Source of the DNA: an uncultured cyanobacterium
GTDB lineage: Bacteria > Cyanobacteriota > Cyanobacteriia > Cyanobacteriales > Nostocaceae
Reading direction: 5' to 3'
NCBI GenBank assembly: GCA_903903925.1
Contig: CAIVAU010000005.1
Coordinates: 1-64,000, forward strand
DNA length: 64,000 nucleotides
Both the position numbers and the translations under genes were made by a program. A model generated the notes under the pieces. That model was not told where the DNA came from, made no database searches, and was given only the letters and a program-made list of their open reading frames with translations. Position 1 is the first letter of the stretch. Each line of letters opens with the position of its first letter. Below, one piece after another: positions 26,475 through 36,590 of the stretch.

Positions 26475-27572
26475 ATGACAGACCGGGTTTTGATTCTTGG
26501 AGGTCGGGGGCGAATCGGTAGCAGCGTAGCTCAGGATATTCTGACTCATACACAGGCACAAATCACTCTTACTGGGCGTACTCCAGACGGTAGAACAGGC
26601 AATCCACGATTTTCATTTTTGGTATTGGACTTAGGGGACGTTGACGGACTGCGGGAGGCGATCGCCTCTACCAACCTAGTCATTCACTGTGCTGGGCCCT
26701 TTCACTATCGAGACGCCAATGTGATCAAAATTTGCATTGAACAAGGTGTTAATTATATAGATGTCAGCGACCACCGTTCTTTTACCAGCAAGGCTCTCAA
26801 TTATGATGATGCAGCTGTTGCTGCGGGTGTTACAGCGATAGTTAACACTGGCATTTTTCCTGGCATTTCCAACAGTATGGTACGTCAGGGTATCGAATTC
26901 TTCGATGCACCACAAAAAATTCATTTGAGTTATTTGGTGTCTGGATCTGGTGGTGCTGGCGTTACCGTCATGCGAACAACCTTTTTAGGATTACAACATC
27001 CTTTTGATGCTTTGATTGATGGTAAATGGCAAACAGTACAGCCTTATAGTCGGCGCGAAACTATTGACTTTCCTTCCCCTTACGGACGCACTGGAGTTTA
27101 CTGGTTTGATATGCCAGAAACATTTACACTTCCCCACGCTTTCCCAGAAGTCCAAACTGTCATTACCAAGTTTGGCTCAGTTCCCGATTTTTATAACCAC
27201 TTGACTTGGATAGCTGCTCACGTTTTTCCTAAATGGTTAATGCAGCAGCGAGGTGCTATTGAATTTTTGGCTCAAGTTAGTCATTTTATGACTGATGTCA
27301 CTAATAGATTTAGTGGGATTGGAGTAGCAGTTCGCGCAGAAGTTACTGGGCAGAAAGATGGTAAAACAGCTATTTATTGTTCTACTTTGATACATGAAAA
27401 TACAGCAGTTGCTTCTGGTTGTGGTACGGGTAGTATTGCCCAATTTTTACTAGAAGGAAAACTTAATAAACCAGGGGTTTGGACTGTTGAACAGGTGCTA
27501 TCAACAGATTTATTTGAACAAGCAATCCAAAGCCGAGGTATTAAGATTAATCACAATTGGTTATATCTGTAA
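26475..27572 (+). CDS. Saccharopine dehydrogenase-like NAD(P)-binding protein
   Basis: The 365-residue protein has an N-terminal Rossmann fold (RVLILGGRGRIGSSVAQDIL) and the saccharopine-dehydrogenase NADP segment (TNLVIHCAGPFHYRDANVIK, EQGVNYIDVSDH). The C-terminal half is unlike lysine-pathway enzymes. Cyanobacterial relatives are annotated as saccharopine dehydrogenase family or trans-acting enoyl reductase-like. The substrate is unknown. It is monocistronic. Confidence 0.75.
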   Translation: MTDRVLILGGRGRIGSSVAQDILTHTQAQITLTGRTPDGRTGNPRFSFLVLDLGDVDGLREAIASTNLVIHCAGPFHYRDANVIKICIEQGVNYIDVSDHRSFTSKALNYDDAAVAAGVTAIVNTGIFPGISNSMVRQGIEFFDAPQKIHLSYLVSGSGGAGVTVMRTTFLGLQHPFDALIDGKWQTVQPYSRRETIDFPSPYGRTGVYWFDMPETFTLPHAFPEVQTVITKFGSVPDFYNHLTWIAAHVFPKWLMQQRGAIEFLAQVSHFMTDVTNRFSGIGVAVRAEVTGQKDGKTAIYCSTLIHENTAVASGCGTGSIAQFLLEGKLNKPGVWTVEQVLSTDLFEQAIQSRGIKINHNWLYL

Positions 27573-27948
27573 ACTTTTGTAAAATGACATGAAAGCTTCG
27601 TAGTTGTGGAAAGAGTGCGAAAACAGCGCAGACTAGGAACTAATAAACCATCCGCGAGTGTTAAGAATGGTTTCAAAATGGCGAAAATTTGGGTTGTAAA
27701 AGCTGACGCATGGCAAAATAAAATTTACTGAAGAAAAATGAGATTTTTGTAAACTTTTATTTCTTTATTTTCAGGAAATGGTCTAGGAAGCACTCTTAAG
27801 TGCTGCTATTACTTGAATAGCAGTTCGATATTCCTGAGAAGTAAGTAAATAAACACTCGTACTTGCTCAGGAAAAACTTAAGTGTACTGAGTGCAAACTC
27901 GATTAGTGGTGTTTGGTTAAGACTTACTAAAAAATTGGAGGATTTAAA
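27573..27948. promoter_or_regulatory. Structured leader of the small membrane protein gene
   Basis: No gene is seen. Two hairpins lie back to back: AGCACT/AGTGCT (27789-27804, four-base loop) and GCTATT/AATAGC (27805-27821, five-base loop). They are about 130 bases before the start of the 45-residue membrane protein and could regulate its mRNA or be an independent small RNA. This is inference from structure only. Confidence 0.4.
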
Positions 27949-28086
27949 ATGGCAAACTATAATACTCTAATCAATAATTTCCGGCAAAAATTACAACAGA
28001 ATTCAGTCAGTTGGGGGTCGTTAGCACTTTGGATCTTTGCACTAATTGTCATATTAACCATGGTAACAAAGTTTGCAAACGCTTAG
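27949..28086 (+). CDS. Small single-span membrane protein (45 residues)
   Basis: An ATG with a good ribosome binding site (TTGGAGG, 8 bases upstream) opens a 45-codon frame ending TAG. The N-terminal 21 residues are polar (ANYNTLINNFRQKLQQ). One hydrophobic segment follows (SLALWIFALIVILTMV), then KFANA. It is too short for usual length cut-offs. The ribosome binding site, composition and clean membrane segment suggest a real gene. No family is recognised; the ExxN motif of high-light-inducible proteins is absent. Confidence 0.65.
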   Translation: MANYNTLINNFRQKLQQNSVSWGSLALWIFALIVILTMVTKFANA

Positions 28087-28144
28087 AGGAGTTAGGAGTT
28101 AGGAGGGAGTCTATTTCTAACTCCTGATTCCTGACTTATTTGTA

Positions 28145-28825
28145 CTAGGAAAGGCGTGTGTTTTGGTGTTGTAATAGACTACCTGTAAATGCCATCAAAG
28201 AATTTACTTTGCGGATACGCCATTCATCTACTAGTTCTTGGACTTGCGTTGTAGACATTCGCCGCATCATTGCTTCATAGAGATATGCAGCATGACCCGT
28301 TTCATCCTTGGCAATACTCAACATTCCCAACTTGAGGTTATGAGAAGCTGGATCGTCAGGTAAAACATTCGCCATTCTGGCAAAGTCAATGCTTGCGTCT
28401 AACTCTAGAATGTATATGCTACCCATAAATACATTCCAGTCAATGACGGCAGGTTTTAGCTGTTCTCGGGTGTAGCCCTCGAAGTAGACTGCAAAGAAGG
28501 GACTGCGCCGTTCTTTTGATTTGTTTTCTTTTGAACGTTTAAAGTCTCTAACTCTTTTATCTAGCTGTTTTAGTGCATGGGCAAAAATTTGACCATGCCT
28601 TTTTTCCTCAGCAGCATGTTTTGCCAGTTTTTCCGCAAGCCAAGTATCGCCTTCTGCTGCGGCGCGATCGCTGAGTGCTTGCAAAAAAGGAACGGAACCA
28701 GACTCTGCTAGTTGAAACTCTGCAAGCACATTGGGGCGAGTTTTAGGATCACGGATTTGAGCCGCAGAGTAATACGCAACTGCACAAGAACCTGCTAGGT
28801 GCATGACGTAAGTCAAGAAGTTCAT
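28145..28825 (-). CDS. Ferritin-like di-iron domain protein
   Basis: The 226-residue all-helical protein has two carboxylate/histidine motifs of the ferritin-like fold: HAAEEKRHGQIF and KDETGHAAYLYEA, with further Glu residues in EFQLAESGSVPFL and YILELDASIDF. This predicts a di-iron site. Relatives include rubrerythrin-like and tRNA hydroxylase-like proteins; the reaction cannot be assigned. A hydrophobic N-terminus (YVMHLAGSCAVAYYSAAQI) is part of the first helix. It is monocistronic. Confidence 0.75.
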   Translation of the reverse strand: MNFLTYVMHLAGSCAVAYYSAAQIRDPKTRPNVLAEFQLAESGSVPFLQALSDRAAAEGDTWLAEKLAKHAAEEKRHGQIFAHALKQLDKRVRDFKRSKENKSKERRSPFFAVYFEGYTREQLKPAVIDWNVFMGSIYILELDASIDFARMANVLPDDPASHNLKLGMLSIAKDETGHAAYLYEAMMRRMSTTQVQELVDEWRIRKVNSLMAFTGSLLQHQNTRLS

Positions 28826-28960
28826 CTGAGATTCCAGCTTTTTGTAAGAAATTTACATTTCTTATCCTAATGATAATTTTTACTTGTCATTGCTGGATCT
28901 GATACAGTTTATCGTTTTCCGAAAGAGCCTGAGAATGCTATATTCCAGGCTTTCTTTGCC

Positions 28961-30496
28961 TCACATTTTACCTACCTTCACTTTAAGTTGCTGAATTGGA
29001 TTCAGCCTGGTCTCCAACCAACTAAACGCTTGCGAGGACAGCAGCGTCAAGCATAAATAAATCATAGCCACAGCCGCATAAATTTCAAACGCTCGATAGT
29101 TTTCCGCCACAATCAACTGTCCTCTGCGGAACAATTCTTCAAACCCGATGACTGCGACTAAACTTGTATCTTTCAGCATGGCGATAAACTCGTTACCCAA
29201 AGGAGGAAGCATACGTCGCAAAGCTTGGGGAAAAATCACATAGCGCATCGTTTGCACAGAACTCAAACCCAGTGATTGTGAAGCTTCTGCTTGCCCTGGA
29301 TCAATAGATTGAATCCCAGCACGCACAATTTCGGCAATATAGGCGGCGCTATTTAAACTTAATGCCATGACTGCTGCGACAAGGCGATCAAAGGTGAAAG
29401 TAAAACCAAGCTCTTGGGCTACAGCAGGTATGCCAAAGTAAATCATAAAAATTTGCACCAGCAAAGGCGTTCCCCGGAAAAAATCCACATAAGCCCTAGC
29501 AGCCCAACGTACAGGCATAATAGGGGAAAGACGCACAATTCCCAGGAGTGAACCCCCAGCTAAACCCAATACTACAGAAAGTGCCGTGATTTCTAGAGTC
29601 ACTAACGCTCCCTGAAGGAGGAAGGGAAGAGACCGCAAAATGATACTAATTGATGTGAAAATCGCAGATCCACTTGGTTGGACAGCCTCTTGCTGAAAAG
29701 GTAATTTCTCTGGTAATGATGGCGGAGCATGATTAAACCATTTTGTGTAAATTTTGGCATAGGTACCATTAGCTAGCACTTTTGTCAACCCTTGGTTAAT
29801 CAGTTTGAGGTTTGGCGAACCTTTTGGTGTCGGAATGCCATAATACTCTTCTGTTAGCAACTGACCAACAACTTTCACTCCTTGAATATTACGACTTTTG
29901 ATCGCGTAGAGAAGCACAGGCTGATCGTGAATCACAGCATCCACATTGCCATTCAGTAACTCTTGTAGCGCTAAAGGGGTATCATCAAAAGTGCGAATAG
30001 CTGCTCCTGGAACGCTTTTAGCCTTGTCTGCTCCTGTCGTGCCAATTTGGACAGCAATCTTCTTATTCTTTAAGCTCTCAAAGTTAGTAATATCTTGATT
30101 ATTTGCACGAACTACAATCCCCAAACCAGATTTAAAATAGGGACGAGAGAACGAAACTGTCTTGGCTCGTTCCTCAGTAATTGTCATCGCTGAAACTGCT
30201 GCATCTACACTTTGCGCCTGCAAAGCCGGAATCATCCCTGAAAAAGGCATACTTTGGTATCTAACTTTAAAGCCAGCAGCAGCAGCGATCGCATTTACCA
30301 ATTCAATATCAAAACCCAGCAACTTACCCCCAGACTGAAACTCAAAAGGCGCAAAAGTTGGTTCTGTTACTACCGTCAGGGTTTTCTTCACACCGCTAAC
30401 ACTTGAGTTTAAACTACCAAAGCCAAACAACAGCAAACAACTCAATCCAAAAACCAAACCAACCCGCAACCAACGCTTAAAACCCAACCCGGTCAT
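28961..30496 (-). CDS. Polar amino-acid ABC transporter, fused binding protein and permease (BgtB/GlnHP-like)
   Basis: The 511-residue protein has an N-terminal signal/anchor (VGLVFGLSCLLLFGFGSL), a periplasmic amino-acid binding domain at about 38-265 (TVVTEPTFAPFEFQSGGKLL, then GFDIELVNAIA), and a His/Glu/Gln-type permease domain at about 285-500. The permease has the EAA loop (QAEASQSLGLSSVQTM) that contacts the ATPase. Such fusions are known as BgtB in cyanobacteria and import basic amino acids or glutamine. The matching ATPase gene is divergent, 151 bases away. Confidence 0.9.
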   Translation of the reverse strand: MTGLGFKRWLRVGLVFGLSCLLLFGFGSLNSSVSGVKKTLTVVTEPTFAPFEFQSGGKLLGFDIELVNAIAAAAGFKVRYQSMPFSGMIPALQAQSVDAAVSAMTITEERAKTVSFSRPYFKSGLGIVVRANNQDITNFESLKNKKIAVQIGTTGADKAKSVPGAAIRTFDDTPLALQELLNGNVDAVIHDQPVLLYAIKSRNIQGVKVVGQLLTEEYYGIPTPKGSPNLKLINQGLTKVLANGTYAKIYTKWFNHAPPSLPEKLPFQQEAVQPSGSAIFTSISIILRSLPFLLQGALVTLEITALSVVLGLAGGSLLGIVRLSPIMPVRWAARAYVDFFRGTPLLVQIFMIYFGIPAVAQELGFTFTFDRLVAAVMALSLNSAAYIAEIVRAGIQSIDPGQAEASQSLGLSSVQTMRYVIFPQALRRMLPPLGNEFIAMLKDTSLVAVIGFEELFRRGQLIVAENYRAFEIYAAVAMIYLCLTLLSSQAFSWLETRLNPIQQLKVKVGKM

Positions 30497-30647
30497 ATTT
30501 TTTTCTCTCCTTATTCACAAATTTCTCACTCATGGTCTAGGGAAGGTGGGGAAGTGAGGGAGGTGTGAGAGGTCAAAAAGACATTACTCCCCCCACACCC
30601 CCCACACCCCCCACACTCTCCTCTCCCCAGTGCAGGTAACCCTTTAA

Positions 30648-31397
30648 ATGGAAAACTCCACCCCCGCCATCATTTTTGATCAGATTGAAAAAAACTTTGG
30701 TTCCTTAAAAGTTCTTAAAGGAATCAGTGGTGAAATCCAACGAGGAGAAGTCGTTGCAGTGATTGGTTCTTCTGGTTGTGGCAAAAGTACCCTGCTACGC
30801 TGCTTCAACCGCTTAGAAACAATTAACGGCGGGCGTTTAGTCGTCAACGATCTTCCCCTACACCAACGTAATTTCAACAATCAGCAACTACGGCAGTTGC
30901 GAACCCAAGTAGGCATGGTATTCCAGCAATTTAACTTATTTCCACACCTCAGCGTACTGGAAAATCTCACGCTTGCTCAGCGAAAAGTGCTCGGAAAATC
31001 CTCAGAAGAAAGTTTACAAATGGGGAGGTTTTATCTGGAAAAAGTGGGAGTTTCTGATAAAGCATCAGCCTATCCCGATCAGCTTTCAGGCGGACAAAAG
31101 CAACGAGTAGCCATTGCCCGTAGTTTATGCATGAATCCCCAGATCATGCTATTTGATGAACCAACCAGCGCTCTAGATCCAGAACTTGTAGGTGAAGTGT
31201 TGCAAGTCATGCAGCAATTAGCAGCAGAGGGCATGACGATGGTGGTCGTCACCCATGAAATGCAATTTGCCCGTGAAGCAGCAGATCGGGTGATATTTCT
31301 TGACCAGGGCATTGTAGCAGAAGAAGGTTCGGCTTATGAAGTCCTCTTAAATCCTCAAAGCGATCGCCTACGCGCTTTTCTCAGTCGCCTCAAATGA
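30648..31397 (+). CDS. Amino-acid ABC transporter ATPase (GlnQ/BgtA-like)
   Basis: The 249-residue ATPase has Walker [10 protein letters not shown] (40-48), the signature [15 protein letters not shown], Walker [15 protein letters not shown] and the switch His in [10 protein letters not shown]. Sequence type is that of polar amino-acid importers. It is divergent from the fused binding-protein/permease gene and should form one transporter with it. The stop codon falls inside the first unit of an ATGAATT tandem repeat, so the C-terminus ends at SRLK. Confidence 0.92.
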   Translation: MENSTPAIIFDQIEKNFGSLKVLKGISGEIQRGEVVAVIGSSGCGKSTLLRCFNRLETINGGRLVVNDLPLHQRNFNNQQLRQLRTQVGMVFQQFNLFPHLSVLENLTLAQRKVLGKSSEESLQMGRFYLEKVGVSDKASAYPDQLSGGQKQRVAIARSLCMNPQIMLFDEPTSALDPELVGEVLQVMQQLAAEGMTMVVVTHEMQFAREAADRVIFLDQGIVAEEGSAYEVLLNPQSDRLRAFLSRLK

Positions 31398-31428
31398 ATT
31401 ATGAATTATGAATTATGAATTATGAATA
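31394..31428. repeat. Tandem heptamer repeat (ATGAATT x4 plus one variant)
   Basis: Four exact ATGAATT units and a fifth ATGAATA run from 31394 to 31428. The ATPase stop codon TGA (31395-31397) lies within the first unit. It is of the same class as the repeats at 24786 and 33446. Confidence 0.85.
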
Positions 31429-31471
31429 AAAATTTATAACTCCTGCCTAATGACTAATGACTCCTACCTCC

Positions 31472-31681
31472 TCACAAGTATTCACGTAAGAAATCAAAGG
31501 GGTCATCTTCCCAACATGGCTCAGGTATCATCAAAAGCAATTTGTTGTTGATGTCGGCTTCAATTTCATCACTGTCTCCCCGATCAAAAAGTTCTGCCAG
31601 AACTTTCCAGTCACGTTCTCTCAAGGGCATTAACGGTGGTGAATGTACATCCATATCTACTTGGGAACTTACAATGGTCAC
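31472..31681 (-). CDS. Small hypothetical protein downstream of lipB
   Basis: The 69-residue acidic protein ([20 protein letters not shown], then [16 protein letters not shown]) has no family that I recognise. Its start codon overlaps the lipB stop by four bases (ATGA), so translation is probably coupled to lipB. No membrane segment or Cys pair is present. Confidence 0.6.
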   Translation of the reverse strand: MTIVSSQVDMDVHSPPLMPLRERDWKVLAELFDRGDSDEIEADINNKLLLMIPEPCWEDDPFDFLREYL

Positions 31682-32385
31682 CCGCTCACAAACCCAGTTT
31701 CACTGAAGTTACTAGGTTTGTGTGGCTCGACTAATTCAATATCAAACACTTCAGCAAATGACTGTGCTACGCGATCACGGACTTCCCTTGCAGTGATGCC
31801 AGGAATCCATTGGGCTAAACTAGCTACGGGTTTGTCAGAAATCCCGCAGGGTATAATGCGCTCAAATCCTGTCAGATCTGGACAAACATTTAATGCGAAG
31901 CCGTGCATGGTAATCCAACGGCTGACTTTAATCCCAATAGCTGCAACTTTACGCTCTTCTAACCACACACCAGTAAAAGGTGGAATCCGCTCTCCTTGCA
32001 AACCATAGAATTTTAATGTACGAATTAACACTTCTTCTATCTGCCGTAAGTACCAATGGAGGTCTTGGCGATAACGTCGCAGATTCAAAATCGGATACCC
32101 CACTAGTTGACCAGGACAATGGTAAGTAACTTCGCCACCTCTCTCTACTTTATACACATCATACCTACTTTGCTCAGGATCGAATTTTAGATATTCTGGG
32201 CTAGCTCCTTGTCCCAAAGTATAGACAGAGGGATGTTCTAGCAAGATTAACACATCCTCTAGGTTGGGGTCTTTGATCCGCTCTGTTAGGAGCGATCGCT
32301 GCCACGTCAGAGCATCTAAGTAGGGTACAACTCCTTTGTTATATAGCCAACATTGTCTTTTGTGCGAACCAGGATGAAGAAGCAT
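31678..32385 (-). CDS. lipB: Octanoyltransferase LipB
   Basis: The 235-residue enzyme moves octanoyl groups from acyl carrier protein to the lipoyl domains of dehydrogenase complexes and the glycine cleavage H protein. The family motif [19 protein letters not shown] binds the acyl chain. The catalytic pair is Lys153 ([10 protein letters not shown]) and Cys180 ([12 protein letters not shown]). The gene overlaps the following small gene by four bases. Confidence 0.95.
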   Translation of the reverse strand: MLLHPGSHKRQCWLYNKGVVPYLDALTWQRSLLTERIKDPNLEDVLILLEHPSVYTLGQGASPEYLKFDPEQSRYDVYKVERGGEVTYHCPGQLVGYPILNLRRYRQDLHWYLRQIEEVLIRTLKFYGLQGERIPPFTGVWLEERKVAAIGIKVSRWITMHGFALNVCPDLTGFERIIPCGISDKPVASLAQWIPGITAREVRDRVAQSFAEVFDIELVEPHKPSNFSETGFVSG

Positions 32386-32818
32386 GGAAATAATCCGGGA
32401 TTAAGAAGTATGTTATGTTACAAGTAATTTAGTGAACAAATGTCAAGCTATGCAAAGGATTTTAAAGGAAAGTCAAAGGAGTGGGTTTTGCAAAATACAA
32501 AGTGCTAGTTTGAATATATAACTTCAATGGTGTTGGGAGAAATCCTCTGCAATAACCATTTGGTCAAATCGTGAGTGTAACCTAATTCTGGAGGAGAGTA
32601 TAGCTGATGATGTCTGCATGGGTATTCGATTGCCTTACCCCAGATACAAAAGCCAGATCAACGCTACCTGTGACGAAAACTCAGCTTCAGTTAGAGTAGG
32701 CACATGAGTAGTTTGTAAAAATTTGTTCCCAATTTTTTTGGCAGCAGCGAGATAATATACCACAACTCCTTTTCTTCCAAACCAAAATACATCTCAAACA
32801 TTGAGCGGGAGATTTTAC
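32386..32818 (+). promoter_or_regulatory. Long leader region of hpf/lrtA, with a possible 30-codon frame
   Basis: No standard gene is present. Light-repressed lrtA transcripts of other cyanobacteria have long 5' leaders, and this spacer is of matching size. It includes a 30-codon frame (32607-32699) with an SD-like GGAGGAG 12 bases upstream that encodes MSAWVFDCLTPDTKARSTLP. The frame may be an upstream ORF or chance. Confidence 0.4.
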
Positions 32819-33460
32819 ATGAAGCTTGTCATCCACGGCAAAAATATTGAAATTACTGATGCGATCCGCGAGTATGTGGAGCAAAAAATTGAGAAGGCGG
32901 TAAATCATTTTCAAAACATCACAAATGAAGTGGATGTTCATCTTAGCGTAGCTCGCAATCCCCGAGTTACTCCTAAGCAAGCAGCAGAAGTGACTATTTA
33001 TGCCAATGGGAATGTCATCCGTGCCGAGGAGAGTAGCGAGAGCCTATATGCCAGCATAGACTTGGTTGCAGATAAAATAGCCCGTCAGCTGCGTAAATAT
33101 AAAGAACGGCGTCAAGCGCAGAAAACTCACGCCCAATCTACTATCGATGGAGTAGACTCACCACAGATAGTCACAGATTTAATTGGCGATCGCACCCCCG
33201 AATTGCCCAATGAAATCGTCCGCACCAAATATTTTGCTATGTCACCCATGACAATTAACGAAGCCTTAGAGCACTTACAATTGGTAGGACACGACTTTTA
33301 TATGTTCCGCAATAGTGAAAGTGGTGAGATTAATGTCATTTACGAACGTAATCACGGCGGATATGGCGTCATTCAACCCCGCAATGGGAATGGTCATCCC
33401 AACGACAATGGCAAGAACGGCAAGGCCTCCAATTCTAACATAGGAGTCATTAGTCATTAG
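32819..33460 (+). CDS. hpf: Ribosome hibernation-promoting factor, long form (LrtA/HPF)
   Basis: The protein has about 213 residues from ATG 32819 (GGGAG ribosome binding site 9 bases upstream). The N-terminal domain ([20 protein letters not shown] at residues 1-20, then [18 protein letters not shown]) binds the 30S decoding region. The C-terminal domain ([40 protein letters not shown]) dimerises 70S ribosomes to 100S. A Gly/Asn-rich tail follows, and its last codons (VISH-stop) are supplied by the tandem heptamer GTCATTA. Confidence 0.94.
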   Translation: MKLVIHGKNIEITDAIREYVEQKIEKAVNHFQNITNEVDVHLSVARNPRVTPKQAAEVTIYANGNVIRAEESSESLYASIDLVADKIARQLRKYKERRQAQKTHAQSTIDGVDSPQIVTDLIGDRTPELPNEIVRTKYFAMSPMTINEALEHLQLVGHDFYMFRNSESGEINVIYERNHGGYGVIQPRNGNGHPNDNGKNGKASNSNIGVISH

Positions 33461-33494
33461 TCATTAGTCATTAGTCATTAGTCATTAGTCATTA
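33446..33494. repeat. Tandem heptamer repeat (GTCATTA x7)
   Basis: Seven exact copies of GTCATTA. The first two units encode the last residues and stop codon of the hibernation factor. Slippage here would change the 3' end of the gene only slightly. Confidence 0.9.
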
Positions 33495-33521
33495 GTTGTA
33501 TTTTTTAACGTAAAGAACTCT

Positions 33522-34066
<545 letters not shown>

Positions 34067-34205
34067 TTTTCGATGCCCTATTAAAACTTCTATTAGGAAT
34101 GCTAAATCATTTGTGAAAAATTTAAGTGGTGTAGTGTAGGGTCATTTTCTCCCAAAAATTGATATAGTTAAACAACGGAGTATCTATCGGAAAACAGGAG
34201 TTAAA

Positions 34206-34799
34206 GTGATAATGGTATTCTCATCCCCTGTCTCAACACATTCTCGTGAGAATGTCACAAAGCACTTTAAGTCCCGCTCATCACTACCATTAAAGCAAAA
34301 TAGTCTTTGGAAAATTGAAGCAGGGGTAGTACGAACCGTGACATGGCACGAAGATGGTACACTCGTGATTCTGGGAGTTTGGGGGGCAGGAGATGTTGTT
34401 GGCAGACCTTTATCGAAGATCGAACCTTATCAGATTGAGTGCTTGACTAAAGTAGAAGCGACAATCCTGCCTGTAGGAGAGTTGTATCCACTGACAGAGG
34501 TGCTGCTTGCTCACATTGAACAGGCTGAAGAATTGTCGGTAATTCGCAGTTATAAAACAGTGGAAACGATGCTAATGAAGCTGTTAAGCTGGTTAGCTAA
34601 AAAGTTTGGTCGTGAAGTAGAAACTGGGCAACTCATTGATCTACGCCTGACTCATCAAGACATTGCTGACATGCTGAACTCTACTCGCGTGACCGTTACT
34701 CGTGTCTTAATTAACCTAGAGGAGCAAGGTTTGATTGATCGCCTCCCCGTGCATCGAATAGTCCTCAAAGAGGAGGAAGTTTGGCACTATGAGATTTAG
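34206..34799 (+). CDS. Crp/Fnr family transcriptional regulator
   Basis: The 197-residue protein has a short cyclic-nucleotide-like beta domain (SLWKIEAGVVRTVTWHED, LGVWGAGDVVGRPLS), a long dimerisation helix and a C-terminal winged helix with recognition segment LTHQDIADMLNSTRVTVTRV. Residues for cAMP binding are not evident. It is not NtcA, whose sequence differs. An AGGAG site supports the GTG start at 34206; ATG 34212 is an alternative. The regulon is unknown. Confidence 0.85.
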   Translation: MIMVFSSPVSTHSRENVTKHFKSRSSLPLKQNSLWKIEAGVVRTVTWHEDGTLVILGVWGAGDVVGRPLSKIEPYQIECLTKVEATILPVGELYPLTEVLLAHIEQAEELSVIRSYKTVETMLMKLLSWLAKKFGREVETGQLIDLRLTHQDIADMLNSTRVTVTRVLINLEEQGLIDRLPVHRIVLKEEEVWHYEI

Positions 34800-34805
34800 T
34801 GCCCT

Positions 34806-35072
34806 TTACCAACTACTGCTCTTGTTCTCATCCCAGATTTCCAAATCCAAATCATTGAGATAAATGAGAGCACTGTCAATTTGTGCTGTTGTTCCTTGTA
34901 AATCTAACTCAAACCAACCATCTCCAATTGCATCAGACCCCAGAATAGCAGCGGAGATGTTCACTGTCAGACCATAGTCAGATACTAGACGAGAAATGAC
35001 AGGTTCTTGGTGATATTCCTTGGGAATCCTTAAACGAATCCGTTTATGGGTGAGTGTGTTGTCCGAAATCAT
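34806..35072 (-). CDS. NIL-domain protein
   Basis: The 88-residue protein is a single NIL domain (ferredoxin-like fold), the ligand-sensing domain seen at the end of methionine importer ATPases. Diagnostic segments are KRIRLRIPKEYHQEPVISRL, LTVNISAAILGSD and GWFELDLQGT. Stand-alone NIL proteins are common in cyanobacteria, sometimes fused to ferredoxins; their role is unclear. It converges with the Crp-type gene, with 6 bases between stops. Confidence 0.82.
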   Translation of the reverse strand: MISDNTLTHKRIRLRIPKEYHQEPVISRLVSDYGLTVNISAAILGSDAIGDGWFELDLQGTTAQIDSALIYLNDLDLEIWDENKSSSW

Positions 35073-35380
35073 CTAAAACCTCCAGGAGACTCCAGCTATA
35101 AAAGAATGGATGATTTATTTTTTGATTTTCCCTGATTGGGGTTATTGTTCAAACCCCGACTAAATCGGTACTGTGGAATTGAACCGCCAAAAACCAAAAT
35201 GCGGTTACTTTATAGTGATGCCGTATTATAGAATTTTATTCTATATTAAGGGCAGCCAAAAATTCAAGATAAATATTTACTTCATGGGTAGAAGAACTAA
35301 GGAAACCGGGTTTCTGATTGGAAACTCATTTGTCTATCATACTCATAAATTTTTGTCAAGAAACTCGGTTTCTGTACTAG
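35073..35380. other. AT-rich spacer
   Basis: A 73-codon frame (35173-35394) exists but has no ribosome binding site, overlaps the next gene on the other strand and has an unusual composition, so I do not call it. GAAACCGGGTTTCT (35299-35312) and GAAACTCGGTTTCT (35360-35373) are two related near-palindromes. Confidence 0.4.
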
Positions 35381-36154
35381 TTATGAAACTTTAAGGGGCA
35401 AACCGTCTTTAAAAACCAATAGTTCCCCTGGCTGGATTGGTGTCCAAACTTCATTATCGGTGAGTGGGGTAGTAACGATGACGGCGACGCGATCGCTCTT
35501 ACGAGTTAACTCCTGAAAATCAACAGTAACATCTTCATCAATCAAGTGAGCAGCAGCAAAGGGTGCTTGACGTACAATATAGCTCAGCCTAGTTGAGCAG
35601 TAAGCAAAAAAGTGTTCTCCGTCCGAGAGCAAGTAGTTAAAGATACCTTTATCTCCCAAAGTGTGACTGATGTCCCTCAGCACTGAGTACAGTTTTTCTA
35701 AAGGAGGCTTACCCTGAGGAAAGTCTTGCCTTAATCTTTCTAGGATCAAACAGAACGCTTTTTCACTGTCAGTTTGACCAACTGACCGATAAAACTCCCC
35801 ACCTTCGGGATGAAAATCAGGCAGATTACCATTGTGTGCAAATACCCAATACCGTTCCCACAGTTCCCGGACAAAGGGATGACAGTTTTCTAAGGCAATT
35901 TTACCTTGAGTAGCTTTGCGGATATGAGCAATCACATGGGTAGAGTGGATGGGATAGCTGCGTACCAAATCGGCTACGGGAGAGGCGATCGAAGGTTTTG
36001 CATCTAAAAAAATGCGGCATCCCTTTTGTTCAAAAAAAGCGATACCCCAACCATCTTGATGATCGTCGGTTTTTCCTCCCCGCGCTGCAAAACCCTCAAA
36101 AGAAAAGCAAATATCTGTTGGGACATTGCAGTTCATTCCTAGTAGTTGGCACAT
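35381..36154 (-). CDS. Class II glutamine amidotransferase (YafJ-like)
   Basis: The 257-residue Ntn-hydrolase begins with Cys2 (MCQLLGMNCN), the nucleophile after Met removal. The fold continues with DDHQDGWGIAFF, STHVIAHIRKATQGKI and VFAHNGNLPDF, as in YafJ/EgtC-like glutaminase domains. There is no synthase domain, so it should pass ammonia to an unknown partner or act as an amidase. Confidence 0.88.
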   Translation of the reverse strand: MCQLLGMNCNVPTDICFSFEGFAARGGKTDDHQDGWGIAFFEQKGCRIFLDAKPSIASPVADLVRSYPIHSTHVIAHIRKATQGKIALENCHPFVRELWERYWVFAHNGNLPDFHPEGGEFYRSVGQTDSEKAFCLILERLRQDFPQGKPPLEKLYSVLRDISHTLGDKGIFNYLLSDGEHFFAYCSTRLSYIVRQAPFAAAHLIDEDVTVDFQELTRKSDRVAVIVTTPLTDNEVWTPIQPGELLVFKDGLPLKVS

Positions 36155-36590
36155 GAGTGATGAATTTTTAACTTAGAGATGAATGGCTGTGGGATCAAGA
36201 TACTTGAAAATGATTCAATTAATCTGGCGCTATTGTTTCAATCTGTGAAGAAGGGGTGTGGGGTGTGGGAGGTGTGGGAGGTGTGGGAGGTGTGGGAGGT
36301 GTGGGGAGTGTGGGGAGAATCAAGAGAATGGGCGCATGAATGACAATTCAGTACCTCCCACACTCCCCACAATGAGTGAGAAATCCGGGGGAAGACGTCC
36401 CTACATTTGTGTATGGGTTTCCCTACCCCCTACTCCCTACCCCCTACACCCTTTTCATGGTTTTTCCTTGAAGAGGAGACATTTCCAAAATGGAAACCTT
36501 CTGTGGTAAAATAGCGTGGCTATTGCCCCCCTGCTCCCCATTGTGGCACGTTACAGCGGATTGATTGCATTCTTATTCAAAAAAATAAAA
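36155..36590. repeat. Spacer with tandem nonamer repeat (GGTGTGGGA x4)
   Basis: Four exact GGTGTGGGA units run from 36262 to 36297, flanked by variants to about 36316, with a complementary CTCCCCAC tract near 36358-36370. A Cys/Gly-rich frame across the repeat is an artefact. CCCTACATTTGTGTA near 36398 recurs inverted near 46510. No gene is supported. Confidence 0.65.

Noticed and set aside
35173-35394. 73-codon frame before the glutamine amidotransferase gene
   Set aside because: No ribosome binding site, overlaps the 3' end of a real gene on the other strand, and contains two dispersed GAAACC-type palindromes.
36258-36509. Cys/Gly-rich reading frame
   Set aside because: It is produced by translating the GGTGTGGGA tandem repeat and has no ribosome binding site.
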